Below, in pieces: positions 32,276 to 43,429 of a stretch of DNA of 64,000 bases. A program made the translations under genes and the position numbers. The stretch is taken from contig JBBBDQ010000346.1 in NCBI GenBank assembly GCA_037127315.1, positions 6,596,501 through 6,660,500 of the forward strand, written 5' to 3'. The notes beneath the pieces are model-generated. The model made no database searches. It saw only the letters and a program-made list of their open reading frames with translations, and was not told where the DNA came from. Every line of letters begins with the position of its first letter. Within the stretch, counting starts at the first letter, position 1. This stretch comes from Ascarosepion bandense. Its lineage: Eukaryota; Mollusca; Cephalopoda; Sepiida; Sepiidae.

Positions 32276-32519
32276 TTTGACATCGTTCCCACAAAATTTG
32301 AAGCAAAGAATATTTGGACGTCGAATGAGAATTAATCACTGGATCTAGAAGATTAACAATATATTCAGGCGCATTATAAGGCAAGAATCGGACCACAGGT
32401 ACCCCATCTATATTGATCAAGAACTTTTCAAAATTCCAGGTAATATCATCTGACTTAATTATGTCCCAGGCTAGCAGTTCCTTGTTGAATTTTGCGCTTC
32501 TGGGTGTGGGACAAGATTT
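32276..32519 (-). CDS. Glutathione peroxidase, penultimate exon
   Basis: It encodes 81 codons plus one base. It begins KSCPTPRSAKFN, contains DDITWNFEKFLINIDGVPVV and ends ILWERCQ. WNF at exon residues 28-30 supplies the Trp and Asn of the GPx catalytic tetrad. The family reduces hydroperoxides with glutathione or thioredoxin. The acceptor is tttatttacag|AAA (phase 0, matching the previous exon) and the donor is AAA|gtgagt (phase 1). The reading frame also stays open past the donor to a stop at 32187, giving an unspliced alternative end. The assignment to GPx is firm; the subtype is not determined. Confidence 0.93.
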
Positions 32520-32639
32520 CTGTAAATAAAAAAACAATAGTTGTAAAAGGTGTATAGAAATCTTGTTCGGTACATAACACATGCCACTACCCCACGTTAT
32601 ATATAACGCCTCTTACATTCTGTTTCCCCTAAAATAATA

Positions 32640-33130
32640 TTCATCCTCATCACAGACAAAACATAAGAAACGATATTCAGAAGTTTCAACGTTGCAGTTC
32701 TTACAATAGTGCAGAAAATCGATAATATATATATATATGAAAGGCAAGATGTTTGTGCGTGTCTGTTTATCTGCCTGTATGTCTGTATTTTTTCAGCTCT
32801 TTTATTTTAGTTCTTGCTTCGGGTTTGCCTCTAAGTAGGTATAATTGTAGTTCTTAGTCTCAGCCATGATACCATTTACTCAGAGGACTTATTTAGCCTT
32901 AAATATTCAGTTTACGACGAAAAGAAATTATTTAATATCGATACCAGGAAATCAAAATTCGACTTACATCCATTCATTTTTCTTTCAGTCTACGCTTTCG
33001 CTTTAACCGGAAACAACTATTGCTTTTTAGTCTTTCGTACCAACGTCCAAAGAGTCTGAGCTCCAGGAGCATGGATTAGTTTTAAAGCTTTCCTTACACC
33101 CGAGCAACGCCGGACTATACTGCTACTAAT
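32640..33130 (+). mobile_element. Helitron-like repeat
   Basis: It shares aagaaacgatattcagaag, tctcagccatgataccattt and the 3' end cccgagcaacgccgg (hairpin) then actatactgctac with 6723-7254 and 28945-29475. It lies in the GPx intron. Confidence 0.6.
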
Positions 33131-33545
33131 AATATAGTCACACGCGTATATCTATAGAGAGATTACACTAAGTTCGAACAGCCATTCCTCTTTTTTGTTT
33201 TCTTTTTTTTTCTTTTTTGTATAAGAATGTTTGTGGTGATTTAATATAACTTATGTGGGGGACATTAAAGTGATAGATGTAATCTGATCCGGTGAAAACT
33301 GCAAAGACAAAATCAAGCCAAACTATGCCGCATGTGAGGTTCTTATATTTGATCATCAAGTTTTCTGATAGCGGGTAACAGATGTAGGTTTCTAATCAAT
33401 ATAGTTACACGGATGAAACCTCAACGATTTCAAAGAAAAAGATAGTATGATTATCAAAAATGGTATGCAGCGAAATAACACTTTGGACACACAACAGGAA
33501 GGAATGCCACGAGGTGGTTGCTGAATTGAAGGTATGTTTGGAGCA
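33131..33545. other. Intronic sequence, nothing recognised
   Basis: A minus frame at 33168-33359 has no motif. Confidence 0.4.
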
Positions 33546-34200
33546 ACACTTCTAAGTCTCACTGGCATTCAGTTTCACATTGGTGAATATCAAATCTACC
33601 ATCCGCTCTTGCATTGAATACTACTGCAATATCTAGCCGGGTACCCTTGCTATTCACCTAGGGGTCCTTGACATAATCCAACGGAGAATCCGTAATGTGA
33701 TCGATCCCGACTTGGCAGCCAAAATACAGTCACTTTCTCACCGACGCAATATGGCTTCTCTCTGTCTATTCTACAATTACTTTCACTGCTTTTGCTCCAA
33801 TAAACATGGCTCTCTGGTTTCCCCTATGCATGAATTTGCTCGATCCACAAGATTAGCAACTAGGTCCCACTCTTTTACTGTGAAATCAATAAAATTCAAA
33901 CACTGATTCTAACCATCAGCTTCTTTTCTCGCACTTCCCTTCCGTTTACTTGCTTCCCCGACAGCTACAATCTCCAGGAGTTTAAGTGTAAGGTTAATAG
34001 TCATCTCCTATCTTGATAACTTGCATCCTCTCTCTCATGCTCTTTTCTCCGTCTACTCTACTCTCAATACCTTCTGTTAGCCACTTCCTGACACACCCTG
34101 TAACCTGTCACTCTTTCTCAAAACTTTCCTCCTATGTAACCCCCTGCGCACCAGTGGCAATAGACTGCCTTGCTTGGGGCGATATGATTATAAAAAAAAT
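33546..34200 (+). mobile_element. Jockey-group LINE, 3' fragment
   Basis: It contains KSTIRSCIEYYCNI-like and IQRRIRNVIDPDLAAKIQSL sequence, then NMASLCLFYNYFHCFCSNK, and the 3' signature (taaccccctgcgcaccagtg, then gcttggggcgatatgatta) with an A tail. Stops and frame changes are present. Confidence 0.8.
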
Positions 34201-34387
34201 ATCAACGAGTATGTTAGTGCAGCTGCTTCGGCATATACAGAACAACGTCCCACACCCTCCGGATTCAAGTCGGGGCACATATGGGAAAGGGTATGATCGT
34301 AATAACACACGACTGATCTCTTCTTTTGTCGTCTGGACAATGTGGCATAAAGCAATTTTGCTGCTGTGCATACGACCTCCTTCTTCA
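34201..34387. other. Unassigned stretch
   Basis: Overlapping short frames on both strands; no family is recognised. Confidence 0.3.
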
Positions 34388-34625
34388 GCACTTTGGCGGA
34401 GTGTAATCACCAGCAAGCTTCTCGCTAGATCTGTTACGATAGACTAACGAGCTCGATTCTCACTAGATGCTCCATATTTTCGGCCTTGTGTCACATCTAA
34501 GCAACACTTAGAAAATCATTTGAACACTTCGACGTGGTGTAATGGTTAGCCAACTTGTATTTCTAATTCAGTTATGATCGAGTAGCAAGTGCGATCCACA
34601 CTAAGTGCCCTATACTTTCGGATCA
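34388..34625 (+). mobile_element. Two tandem tRNA-derived SINEs, family B
   Basis: The first copy is at 34388-34508 (gcggagtgtaatcaccagca, then ccatattttcggccttgtg and catctaagcaacacttag). The second starts at 34519 (cacttcgacgtggtgtaatg, then ccctatactttcgg) and is cut by an RTE LINE near 34625. Confidence 0.65.
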
Positions 34626-35295
34626 ATAGCAACGAAAACCGAATGCATGGTCATCAGCAAAAAGAGGAGCTAACTACAGGCTGAGGATACTAAAATCAGG
34701 TAGGTACAGAAATTTAATTCCTGGGAAGTGTTCTAACAGAAGACGGAAAGGGTGACACTGAAATCCAAAGGCGAATTAGTATGGTCATACATACTGCGTA
34801 GAGTAATGAGTGACAGGAAAATTTTGTTAGAAACAAAGAAGAGAGTACTGGATTGCTATGTGATGTCTGTTCTTCAATACGGAAGTGAATGCTGGAAAAT
34901 CTCATCAAAGATGAAGAAGAGATTTGAAACAACCGAAATGTTGTTCTACATAACGATGCTATGAATATTATGAACTGAGCATGTGAGAAACGATGAGGTT
35001 TTGGAGTTGATGGAAGAGAAAATGAAATTAATTCTTAACCTCAGGAAAAAAAACAGCTAAAGTTTCTGGGTCTTACAATGAGGAAAGAGAGAATTAAGAA
35101 TCTGATACTCACAGACCAGATAGTGGGAAAGAGAGAGAGGGGGAAAAACAGCGGATAACATACTTGACGGGCTTGAGCAAGTGGATAGCGAAGCGGGGAT
35201 TGAGTGAGCTAACGGTAGAAAGCGCGTTAAGAGCCACTAAGGATAGAGAAATGTGGAGGGCCATGACCCCTTCATTCTGAAAAGCCACGAAACGT
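34626..35295 (+). mobile_element. RTE-type LINE, 5'-truncated
   Basis: The blocks are KTECMVISKKRS, SYILRRVMSDRKILLETKKR, DCYVMSVLQYGSECWKISSK, then a diverged C-terminus and the 3' end gccacgaaacgtagaagaag, which runs into (GAA)n. Bases 34752-34964 are open for 70 codons; the rest is broken. Confidence 0.8.
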
Positions 35296-35341
35296 AGAAG
35301 AAGAAGAAGAAGAAGAAGAAGAAGAAGAAGAAGAAGAAGAA
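35296..35341. repeat. (GAA)n at the LINE 3' end
   Basis: There are about 15 GAA units continuous with the RTE 3' tail, the typical origin of such runs in this window. Confidence 0.95.
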
Positions 35342-35509
35342 ACTTAATGTAGAATCAGTGCAGAATCTGAAAATTAGTTGGGATTAAAACAATTAGAGAA
35401 AAATTATTACAAATAAATACAATATGCATTATTTGTAAAATTCACCGACAGTTATGATCAATTTAAAAGATTAGACGTAAAATATACCTTAATTATAAAA
35501 ATATTTTTT

Positions 35510-35945
35510 TAATCATATCACCCCGAGCAAGGCGGTAACGCCACTGATGTGCAGGGGGCTACGTAAGAGTGAAAAGATTGGAAAAGAGAAAACTGGAAAC
35601 CACATCCTAAACAAGAAACAAGAGATGAGCCTCTTCACCTGTTCAATAGATGTGGGTGGAGTGTGAACCGGGTGATAGTTTAGTCTATCTACTCTAATTG
35701 AAAAAAAAAGAAAAAAGAAAAGAGTGAAAAGATTGGAAAAGAGAAAGCCGGAAACCACATCCTAAACAGGAAACAAGGGATGAGCCTCTTCACCTGTTCA
35801 ATAGATGTGGGTGGTGTGTGAACCGGGTGATAGTTTAGTCTATCTACTCTAATTGAAAAAAAAAGAAAAAAGAAAAGAGTGAAAAGATTGGAAAAGAGAA
35901 AGCCGGAAACCACATCCTAAACAGGGAACAAGGGATGAGCCTTTT
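35510..35945 (-). mobile_element. Jockey-group LINE 3' end with tandem 3' UTR units
   Basis: The minus-strand 3' signature (on the plus strand atcaccccgagcaaggcgg, then acgccactgatgtgcagg) is followed by units starting gagtgaaaagattggaaaag at 35567, 35722 and 35877, a 155-bp period. The same unit family sits in the 62783-63185 copy. Confidence 0.8.
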
Positions 35946-36214
35946 CAATTATAAAATGTACTCACAGACAAGATAGATATTAAAGATAGTCGTAAAATAT
36001 CCATTAATTTTACAAGCATACATTAGTTATAAAATGTACTTACAGTTATGATAGTTTTTAGATGATTATTAGATGAATATTAAATATATGTAAACATTTT
36101 TAATTAAAATCAAATATTTAATTTAACTGAAATAATTTTAAACAAGTTAAAAATTTAGTTGCGGTCTGGTAGCAAATCATCCACGGACCGGTATCAATTT
36201 TCAGTTCGCTGGTT
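35946..36214. other. AT-rich, nothing recognised
   Basis: No supported feature. Confidence 0.4.
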
Positions 36215-36655
36215 GTGGATCTTGAATTCACATTGTTCAGATCGTTGTCCTCATCTTTATTCTCATAATCACAACGTTTCGGCCATTATACGCTCCGGCC
36301 TTCTTCAAGTGATATACGCTTAAATTTTGAATCTAACACTTTATTTCACCTACCAAGGTAGTTTGTCCTAGATCCACGTGCCATGCCTCTTCAGGATATC
36401 TCACTACGCCTTTTGTAAATCAAATCTTCAAATTTTTCTTCTCCCTCTACTGTGGCCAAATATTGAACTCACAACTCCTTGAATCGTGTCACTGGATTAC
36501 TTTCACCTACATTGGGCCATGTGTTAACATATATCACCTGAAGAAGACCAGAGCATTAAAATATCGGAAATATGAGAACATATATGAGAACACATGTCCG
36601 AACAATGTAAATAGTGTAAATAGTTTCAATAACTCATCTCAGAAATAAACACAAA
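36215..36655. repeat. Inverted pair of a dispersed repeat
   Basis: The minus copy at 36215-36330 (complement of cttgaagaaggccggagcg, then ggccgaaacgttgtg) and the plus copy at 36535-36655 (cacctgaagaagaccagag, then ccgaacaatgtaaatagtgt) belong to the family also seen at 21975-22150. The class is unknown. Confidence 0.55.
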
Positions 36656-36834
36656 TAGCACTAAACTTCTTGCAAAATATCTTGTCGTCATAATAATTCA
36701 TTCGGTTCTACAATTGACGACGTAACATATCTGAAATAAAAGTTTATTTTTACGCTGTTTAATCTGGCCAAGACTTATTACTGTCGGGCGTAGCATCAGC
36801 CTCAGCCTTATAGATACGCTGTTGAAAACCGTGC

Positions 36835-37075
36835 CGTTGACAGACACAGAACAAAACTGGAGGAACCCCGAGATAAGATATCAAAAGAAAGCAGGACAAA
36901 AGGACTAACTATCACTTACAAGAAGACAGCGTGGTCGTTAGCAAAAAGTGCAACCTAAGATGAAAGCTATAAATGAGAGACGTCAGAATAAAGCAAGTAG
37001 ATAAATTTATGTCTGTCGGAAGTGATATCATAGATTACGAAAAAATGTGCCACGGTAATCCGAATTTGAATTAGA
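36835..37075 (+). mobile_element. Degenerate RTE-type LINE fragment
   Basis: Scattered matches to the family: aaaggactaactatcactta, gtggtcgttagcaaaaagtg and agaataaagcaagtagataa. Confidence 0.5.
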
Positions 37076-37115
37076 CCTTTTCTTAACATCGTTCTGGTCT
37101 TTTTCTTCGCTATAT
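37075..37115 (-). repeat. Solo fragment of the Tc1 terminal arm
   Basis: ccttttcttaacatcgttct, then ggtctttt, matches the right arm of the Tc1 element near 16235-16260. Confidence 0.5.
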
Positions 37116-37205
37116 AAAACAAAAGGCCAATGATATTATCCACACATCTCAAATAAACCCAGTCACACATCTAAAATGTAACAAAAATATTGTTATCCCA
37201 CGTGC

Positions 37206-37260
<55 letters not shown>

Positions 37261-37266
<6 letters not shown>

Positions 37267-37972
37267 GTGGTCTCAAACGTTCGTAAACACTTAAAAAAAT
37301 TGTAATTTTACTTGCCATGTAACCCAAGGTTCCCAGAAAACATTTGCAAAAAATTGAAATTTTACTCACAAAAACAACAACAATTATTGCTCAAAATAAA
37401 GACCATCATTTTTCAACACTTTCTGCAATCGATCTGCATGCTTTCGGATCTGGTCAAAGTACCGCTCAACAAACACTATCATTCAGCCGACTTCGAATCA
37501 AAGAATTCTTGACACGCTTCCTCGATTTCATCAAACGAGTCGAATCGGCGGCCCTTCAGAAAGGGTTGCATTGAGCGAAAAAGGCCGTAATCTGATGGAG
37601 CACAGCCAGGCTGGATATGGCAGTCCAGCTCTTCAATCTTGTCTTTGGTCTTCCTGGTGGTGTGTGGCTTGGCATTGTCCTGCTGCAACCAAGCGCGCTT
37701 TTGGTTGATAAGAGCCGGGTACTTTTGCTTCAATTTTTCGTAGACCCGCTCAAGTTGCTGACTGTAAAGTTCGGCACTGATGGCACGACCATTCGGAACC
37801 AACTCAAAATGCACGATTCCTTCAATGTTCCACCAAACGCATAACATGTTTTTTTTTTGCCGAATCGATTTTGTTTTGTGTCTCTTGCCCTTCCTGAACC
37901 CATCGCTTGTCTCGATCGTACTGGACCAGATAGACCCATTTCGCAAGTGTTTACGAACTTTTGAACAAACTA

Positions 37973-37975
<3 letters not shown>
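37261..37975 (-). mobile_element. Second mariner deletion derivative, in (TA)n
   Basis: It has the same terminal repeats and the same internal deletion as 24306-24975: on the minus strand the repeat (cgtaaacacttgcgaaa) runs directly into the sequence for WVYLVQ. The transposase remnant at 37479-37946 reads IEGIVHFELVPNGRAISAE and QQDNAKPHTTRKTKDKIEEL, with small deletions removing part of the third Asp block. The left terminus is partly duplicated (37263-37375). It sits in (TA)n tracts at 37208-37262 and 37976-38005, consistent with TA targeting. Confidence 0.9.
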
Positions 37976-38005
<30 letters not shown>

Positions 38006-38006
<1 letters not shown>

Positions 38007-38756
38007 CTTGAATATTACTCAAAATTAATATGTGTGTGTCCGTGGGTGTGAGTGTATCTGCATTTGATATTGAAAACTGAAGATAAAAGAAAGGAAAAAG
38101 AACGTCTTCTTTTCAAAATATTTATTTATATGTTTGTTTGTTTTTTCTGATATAAAAGAATATTTTTGCTTTGTTCCGTCTTTTTTTTTATTGTCATTTT
38201 TTTTATCTTAATACCATGCGAAAGCAGAAAACGTAAATTTTTGCTTTTTCCTGCCAAGCCTTCATCTTAACATCTTTATGTCATCACATCGACGTACCAA
38301 AAACATTTCGTGTTTGTGTGTATGTGTGTGTGCAAGCGTGTGTGTTTGTGTGTATCTTCGTGTGTTTTTATCCACACTTCAATCCGCTGTCAACCTTTTT
38401 CCTAGCCTTCCATGAAAAGTAAAGAAACATCTTCACTTGACATAGAAACTGATCGTCTAAAGAAACTAAACTCATGGCTGTTTGTTTTAAATTCTCGACC
38501 TGCTGTCAGTCTAGATTCGATTGACGTGTCCATAGAGAACGCCGTGTTGTTGTGATGAATATCAAGCTATTTTCTACTGAGAAATGAGTTCTGTCCTCTT
38601 CGTCTATCCGATATTTGTCGCAAAACTAAGCTTTGCTTACTAAATAAATAACAACTTATATTTATATATCAGAAAAGTTGTCACTAATCGCTTCAGCTTA
38701 TATTACTGACTTTTCAACCATCTGCTGACTCAGCAACAGGGCAGCTAATCAGCATA
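38006..38756. other. Intronic sequence with short GT runs
   Basis: No gene or transposon is recognised; GT-rich runs lie at 38030-38055 and 38310-38360. Confidence 0.4.
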
Positions 38757-39560
38757 TATTAAACGCGCTATCATCATTAATAAATACGAGCGGAACCCGT
38801 GGAATTTCCACGGAAGGATAATTATGATTTCCTGGAAAAATTTTACTCTGTCATACTACAAATGATAGTATCGTCTTAAAACATAAAGGTATTGGATAAT
38901 AAAAGGTTTTCAAGAAAATGGCTAAAGAAAGGACATTGACACATAAAATAAAATAAGAACAGACAATTGAAATTGGGCACAATGCGAAAAAAGAGGTCTT
39001 TCAAGACTTTTATAGTCGCAGGACAGATTGTAAGTAAAAAGAGACAGAGGAAATCAACGCATAATCTATCGGGTGGGGTGGTGAGTGAACGGATTATGGT
39101 GTATGGATGGTTTAGGGAAAATAATATTTATTAAGATCTAAAAAGGACAGGAAATTATGAAGAGCCATTATCACTACACGACACAAAGAAGAAAATGGAA
39201 ACGAAATGAACACATATATTTAACATTCAGCAGAGGCAGATGAACTTTCTAGGACAAATAATGAAGAAAGGGCTCGGAAAATTGATACTCTCAAGGTAGA
39301 TTTAATTCAAGAGGAAAACATATAATCTTACAATAAAGTAGCTTCTATGGACATTACTTTTATAGATATTTTAATAAAATTACACTCCGTGTTATCGTTA
39401 TTTTATTATCCAATACCTTTATGTTTTAAGACGCTACTATCATTTGTAGTATGACAGAGTAAAATTTTTCCAGGAAATCATAATTATCCTTCCGTGGAAA
39501 TTCCACGGGTTCCGCTAGTATTTATTAATGTTGATAGCGTGTTTAATATATGCTTATATA
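38757..39560. mobile_element. Inverted repeat with Helitron-style ends
   Basis: The arms 38757-38905 and 39396-39560 are inverted copies about 150 bp long. The right arm on the plus strand carries ccgtggaaattccacgg, a hairpin, followed by gttccgctagt, i.e. a CTAGT end in Helitron style; the left arm carries the same inverted with one change. Between them lie about 490 bp, including a degraded RTE-like piece at about 39180-39305. Confidence 0.6.
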
Positions 39561-39599
39561 ACCTAACTAGAAAACTTGAGCAAATGAACGAAAAAAGAA

Positions 39600-39725
39600 A
39601 ATTTAGGGGAGATAAGGAAAAGACCCCAAAATCTTAAGAAGGACAGGAAATTGTGGTGAGCCATCATCGACAAAGACCTGAGGGGCCACAACATATAGAA
39701 GGAGAAGAAGAGAAACAAGATAAGT
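39600..39725 (+). mobile_element. RTE-type LINE 3'-end remnant beside a GPx exon
   Basis: aggacaggaaattgtggtga, then gggccacaacatatagaagg and agaagaagag, is the family's 3' end. It stops about 17 bases before the GPx exon's donor side. Confidence 0.55.
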
Positions 39726-39741
39726 TATTGTATATATTCAC

Positions 39742-39983
39742 CTTAAGGAATGTATATAGGGGACTTTCTGTCATTCCATTGACATCGATTTTGGCCATCA
39801 TCTCAAAGTTGGGTTCGAATCCTTTACCAGGGCGAACGTATTTAAGACCGTTCAAAATCTCTGTCTTATTGTCTCCCGGTTCCTGCCAGCCGAATTGGTT
39901 GCAAGGAAACGCCAAAAAGTCAAAACGAGAATTTCCGTGTTGTTCCAGGAGTGCATTCATTTGAAGATATTGAGGAGTAAACC
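39742..39983 (-). CDS. Glutathione peroxidase, internal exon after the active-site exon
   Basis: Two bases plus 80 codons on the minus strand read (G)FTPQYLQMNALLEQHG, DFLAFPCNQFGWQEPGDN, GLKYVRPGKGFEPNFEMMA and PLYTFLK. FPCNQFG with its Gln is the GPx signature; the Gln belongs to the catalytic tetrad. The acceptor is ttgtttgtcag|GG (phase 1) and the donor AAG|gtgaat (phase 0). In the family the residue before this Gly is the catalytic Cys or selenocysteine, encoded by the preceding exon, which I could not find. Whether this is a selenoprotein therefore stays open. Length and boundaries match animal GPx exons. Confidence 0.95.
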
Positions 39984-40170
39984 CTGACAAACAAAAAGAA
40001 AAGCAAATTCCAGTTAGATATGTTTTAACCATTTCACCCCAAACAAGGTAATAAATCCAGTCAAAGGCAAAGGGTTATTGAGTATCAAAGTATATGAAAA
40101 AAATCTCTATTAAAAGAAAGAGAACAAGAAAAGAACAAAAATTATGACGATATGAGATAAAACCTTCCAC
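39984..40170 (-). other. GPx intron, first part
   Basis: No exon is seen; sequence up to the next LINE is unassigned. Confidence 0.5.
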
Positions 40171-40431
40171 AAGTCTGCTTTCCCGACAGCTACAATCTCC
40201 AGGTGTTTAAATGTAGGGTCAATAGACACCTCCTATCACACTAACTCCCAACTATTCTCACAACACTCTCATCTACCCAACCCTCATTCTCGGTATCCTC
40301 ACCCGCCTATCACCCACCCTCTGTTATTTCCTATATTTAATCAGCCTTTCTCCACTCTACGTAGCCCCCTGCACAGTAGTGGCAGTGACATGCCTTGCTC
40401 GGGGTGAAACGCTTATAAAAAAAAAAAAACT
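40171..40431 (+). mobile_element. Jockey-group LINE, short 3' end
   Basis: It contains tgctttcccgacagctacaa, then tgtttaaatgtagggtcaat, the signature gccccctgcacagtagtggc, gctcggggtgaaacgctta and an A tail. Confidence 0.8.
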
Positions 40432-40629
40432 AATGTAGATAAAAGATGATTTGGAAGCAAGAAGCCTGAAGAGAATTCCACAAACGAGACGATTGTATCT
40501 AACCATTTCAACTGTAAAATGGTAATACTTTGTCACCAATCTAGTACTTCGTTTAAATTCGTAAATTAGTACTTCGTTTAAATTCGTAAATTCTAGTTAC
40601 TATAGAGGAAATACTAAATGGAACACCCT

Positions 40630-41003
40630 ATAGAGGTGTCCATGAAGTTCATGTGCACATTAAAAAATTTATAACTTTATTTGTATTTGCGATATAAATA
40701 ATTTGTAAAAAGCATTAGAAAGCTGTAAATATATATTTTTAAAAGTTTTATTGAAATTTTATTTAAGTTTCCACATGTCCTCCATCATTAGCAATACGAA
40801 GGGTAATACGAGTTTAAAGTTTATATTTTTTAATTATCTAAAAATTGTTGCAAATTTTGTGGTAAATAATTATTCAATAACTATACTTAAAACTATGTAT
40901 ATTAAACTTTAGAACATTTTTTACAGATTATTTTTATCACAAATACAAATAAAGTTATAAATGTTTTAAAGTGCACATGGACTTTATGGACACACTTTAT
41001 ATA
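40630..41003. mobile_element. Tc1/mariner-type MITE keeping the transposase C-terminus
   Basis: Inverted repeats of about 90 bp begin at TA (left tagaggtgtccatgaagttc; right complement tataaagtgtgtccataaag) and share aacatttataactttatttg. Inside, the minus strand ends a frame with RIANDGGHVET-stop (near 40760-40805), like the end of a Tc1/mariner transposase. It is therefore an internal-deletion derivative with the last ten or so codons retained. Confidence 0.8.
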
Positions 41004-41024
41004 GAAGCCCCCGAGCCGACGTGG

Positions 41025-41420
41025 CAGGATTACGACCTATCACGTTGAATACACTGGTTCTCGCTCGATCACCGAAGTTAAGCAATGTTGAGCCTAGTCA
41101 ATATTTAGATGGGTGATCCCTTGGGAATACCAGGTGCTGTAAGCGTTTAGTGACGGAAGTGCGTTGTAGTGCAGTGGATATCGGCTCGGAAAGAGAAATC
41201 GGTGAGCCGAGTTCGAATTCATTTAAACACTGGTACTCTTGGGAAAGGTATTAATCCGTCCCTTCCCTTTAGTTATGGGTTAAATATCAAGGTAGGACTT
41301 GGGGACCCTGCTCTTAAAAACAAATCCCAATGAATCTTGATAAACTAAAAAAACAAAATAAATTTGCTGGTTAAATCAACCAACCAACCAACCAACCAAC
41401 CAACCAACCAACCAACCAGA
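41025..41420 (+). mobile_element. 5S rRNA-tRNA composite SINE with (CAAC)n tail
   Basis: The 5S-like head (ctatcacgttgaatacactg, gatcaccgaagttaagcaat, then atgggtgatcccttgggaat) is the best-preserved copy in the window. Linker gtttagtgacgg, tRNA-like head, shortened body and tail (gaccctgctcttaaaaac) follow, ending in (CAAC)n at about 41379-41417. Confidence 0.9.
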
Positions 41421-41449
41421 TGTGGCAGCAATATTCGAAGCAACACTCA

Positions 41450-41828
41450 ATGATAGACTTATAAAAATGCAAGATAGATACTACCGAGAAAGACAAAGCA
41501 GGGAACTAAATTTTTTGGCAGCAAATTTAGCAGATATTTTAATATAATCTTTCAAATTCTTATCAGCAGAAAACGTTAGTGAGATAAGGCGCAATGAGGT
41601 TAGCGTTAGTCATGATTATGGAAGGTGAAAAGGGTTCTTTACAGTACTGCATTTTATCTCTTGCTCTTTTAAGGGGATTTAAGCTAAATAACATAAACTA
41701 TACTAGCGTTTAACAGGACATGGAATATAATATATTGAAATCCGAACGATTAATAGAATAACAAATGCTACATTCCAAAAGCTAAGGGAATATTGAGAAA
41801 CAGTAAAATTTCGTTTAAAAGAAAGAAG
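41450..41828 (+). mobile_element. Degenerate RTE-type LINE pieces
   Basis: ttttttggcagcaaatttag (near 41510) and attccaaaagctaagggaat (near 41775) recall family blocks; the rest is eroded. Confidence 0.4.
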
Positions 41829-42466
41829 GTAAATTTTCGTTTTAGAACCCGAAGGCTTTTCCATCTTCAAATTTATCCAAAATAGCGTTATTTCTGGGCA
41901 AATGTATATGCTGAACTGAAATCAACAATTAGTTATTGAAGAAACCTATCTTTATTGATCTTAACGATCAGAAAAAAAATCAAGCTACATCTCGCACTTT
42001 TTGTCTCCCGTAACTCTCACGAAGTCATGTAATTAACTGCAGAGTGACTTTCGGAGTAGGCAACAAATTTCAGCCTAATTACTCCCTTTACTGAAATTTC
42101 CGCCTATTTACTTCCTGTAATGAAAGCAATACGCGTAGAAAAAAAAATCGCGTATTACTTTCATTGCAGGAAGTAAATAGGTGGAAATTTCAGTAAAGGA
42201 AGTATATAGGCCAAAAATAGGCCGAAATTTGTTGCCTACGCCGAAAGTCATTCAGCAGTTAATTACATGACTTCGTTAGAGTTACGGGAGACAAAAAGTG
42301 CGAGATGTAGCTTGATTTTTTATGGTCAATCAGATCAATAAAGATAGGTTTCTTCAATAACTAATATTTGATTTGAGCTCAGCATATACATTTGCACAGA
42401 AATAAGGCTATTTGGGATAAATTTGAAGGGTAGGGGGAGAGCCTTCGGGACCTAAAGAACATTTAC
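41829..42466. repeat. 640-bp near-perfect palindrome
   Basis: The arms of about 310 bp meet at a centre near 42145 (aatacgcg, 13 A-rich bases, cgcgtatt). Outer parts match too: gaacccgaaggcttt on the left against agccttcgggacc on the right. Differences are scattered substitutions and small gaps. No open frame is seen. It may be a foldback-type MITE; no clear target duplication was found. Confidence 0.9.
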
Positions 42467-42554
42467 TACAAAGAATATAGTTCTGAACTGTTATGCAATA
42501 TAAATCATTCTACAGAGCGGTGAATGCTAGACAATCTCTTAACCACCACAGACA

Positions 42555-43410
42555 ACCGCTTTTAGCCATCCATCAGAATGGATTAGGTTAGTCTCCGTGA
42601 CAGCAAAACACTGCGCCTTCTAGGCCTAAATCTATCAGCAGACCTCAAGTGGAATAACTACATTGAATCTATAGCTAACTCAGCTACTCGGAAGGTTGGT
42701 TCCCTTTGTAGGGATAGGAAGTTTTTCTCGTCTAAATCAATCTTACACATATATAAATCAATCACCCGCCCGTGCATTGAATACTGTTGTCACATCTGGT
42801 CATGTGCCCCTGTTATTCGTCTCGGGCATCTTGAGAAAATCCATAAAAGAATCTGTAATATTATTGATCTTAGCCTGGTAGCTCAACTCCAGCCACTTTC
42901 TTACCGGCTTAATGTGGCTTCCATTTGTCTCTTCTACAAATACTTTCACGGCTTCTGATCTGATGAGCTTAGCTCCTTGGTGCCCCCACTGCATGAATTT
43001 ACTCGAGCTACTAGACTAGTGGCTAGGTGCCACCCTTTTACAGTGAAACCAATCAATTATAACCTCAACTTCTACTCTAACAGCTTCTATGCTCGCACTT
43101 TCCGCCTGTGAAATTCCTATCCGTATACTTGCTTCTCTGAAAACTACAATCTCCTAGAATTTAAATGCAAAGTCAATTTCTATTTCTTATCTTCTTGACT
43201 CACATTCCTACTCTGACAATCCTTATCTCATGTTCTTCTTCCTTTCCACTCAACTCTCATGCAGCTCTCTTACTCACTCTCTAACTCTTCTTATTCATTC
43301 TCTGATTCCCTTGTAACTTGTTTTTCTTTCTCATCACTTCTGTAACCCCCTGTGCACCAATGGCAGTTCTACCTTGCTTGGGTTGAAATGATTTTTTTAA
43401 AAAAAAGATA
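42555..43410 (+). mobile_element. Jockey-group LINE, 3' fragment
   Basis: It includes KTLRLLGLNLSADLKWNNYIE, here in two parts: LRLLGLNLSADL and KWNNYIESIANSATRKVGSL, then ITRPCIEYCCHIW-like sequence, the C-terminal domain with frame breaks, and the 3' signature (gtaaccccctgtgcaccaat) with an A tail. Confidence 0.8.
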
Positions 43411-43429
43411 AAGATAAAACTAGAGGCAA

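Noticed and set aside
39653..39964. 103-codon plus-strand frame
   Set aside because: Antisense to the GPx exon 39742-39983.
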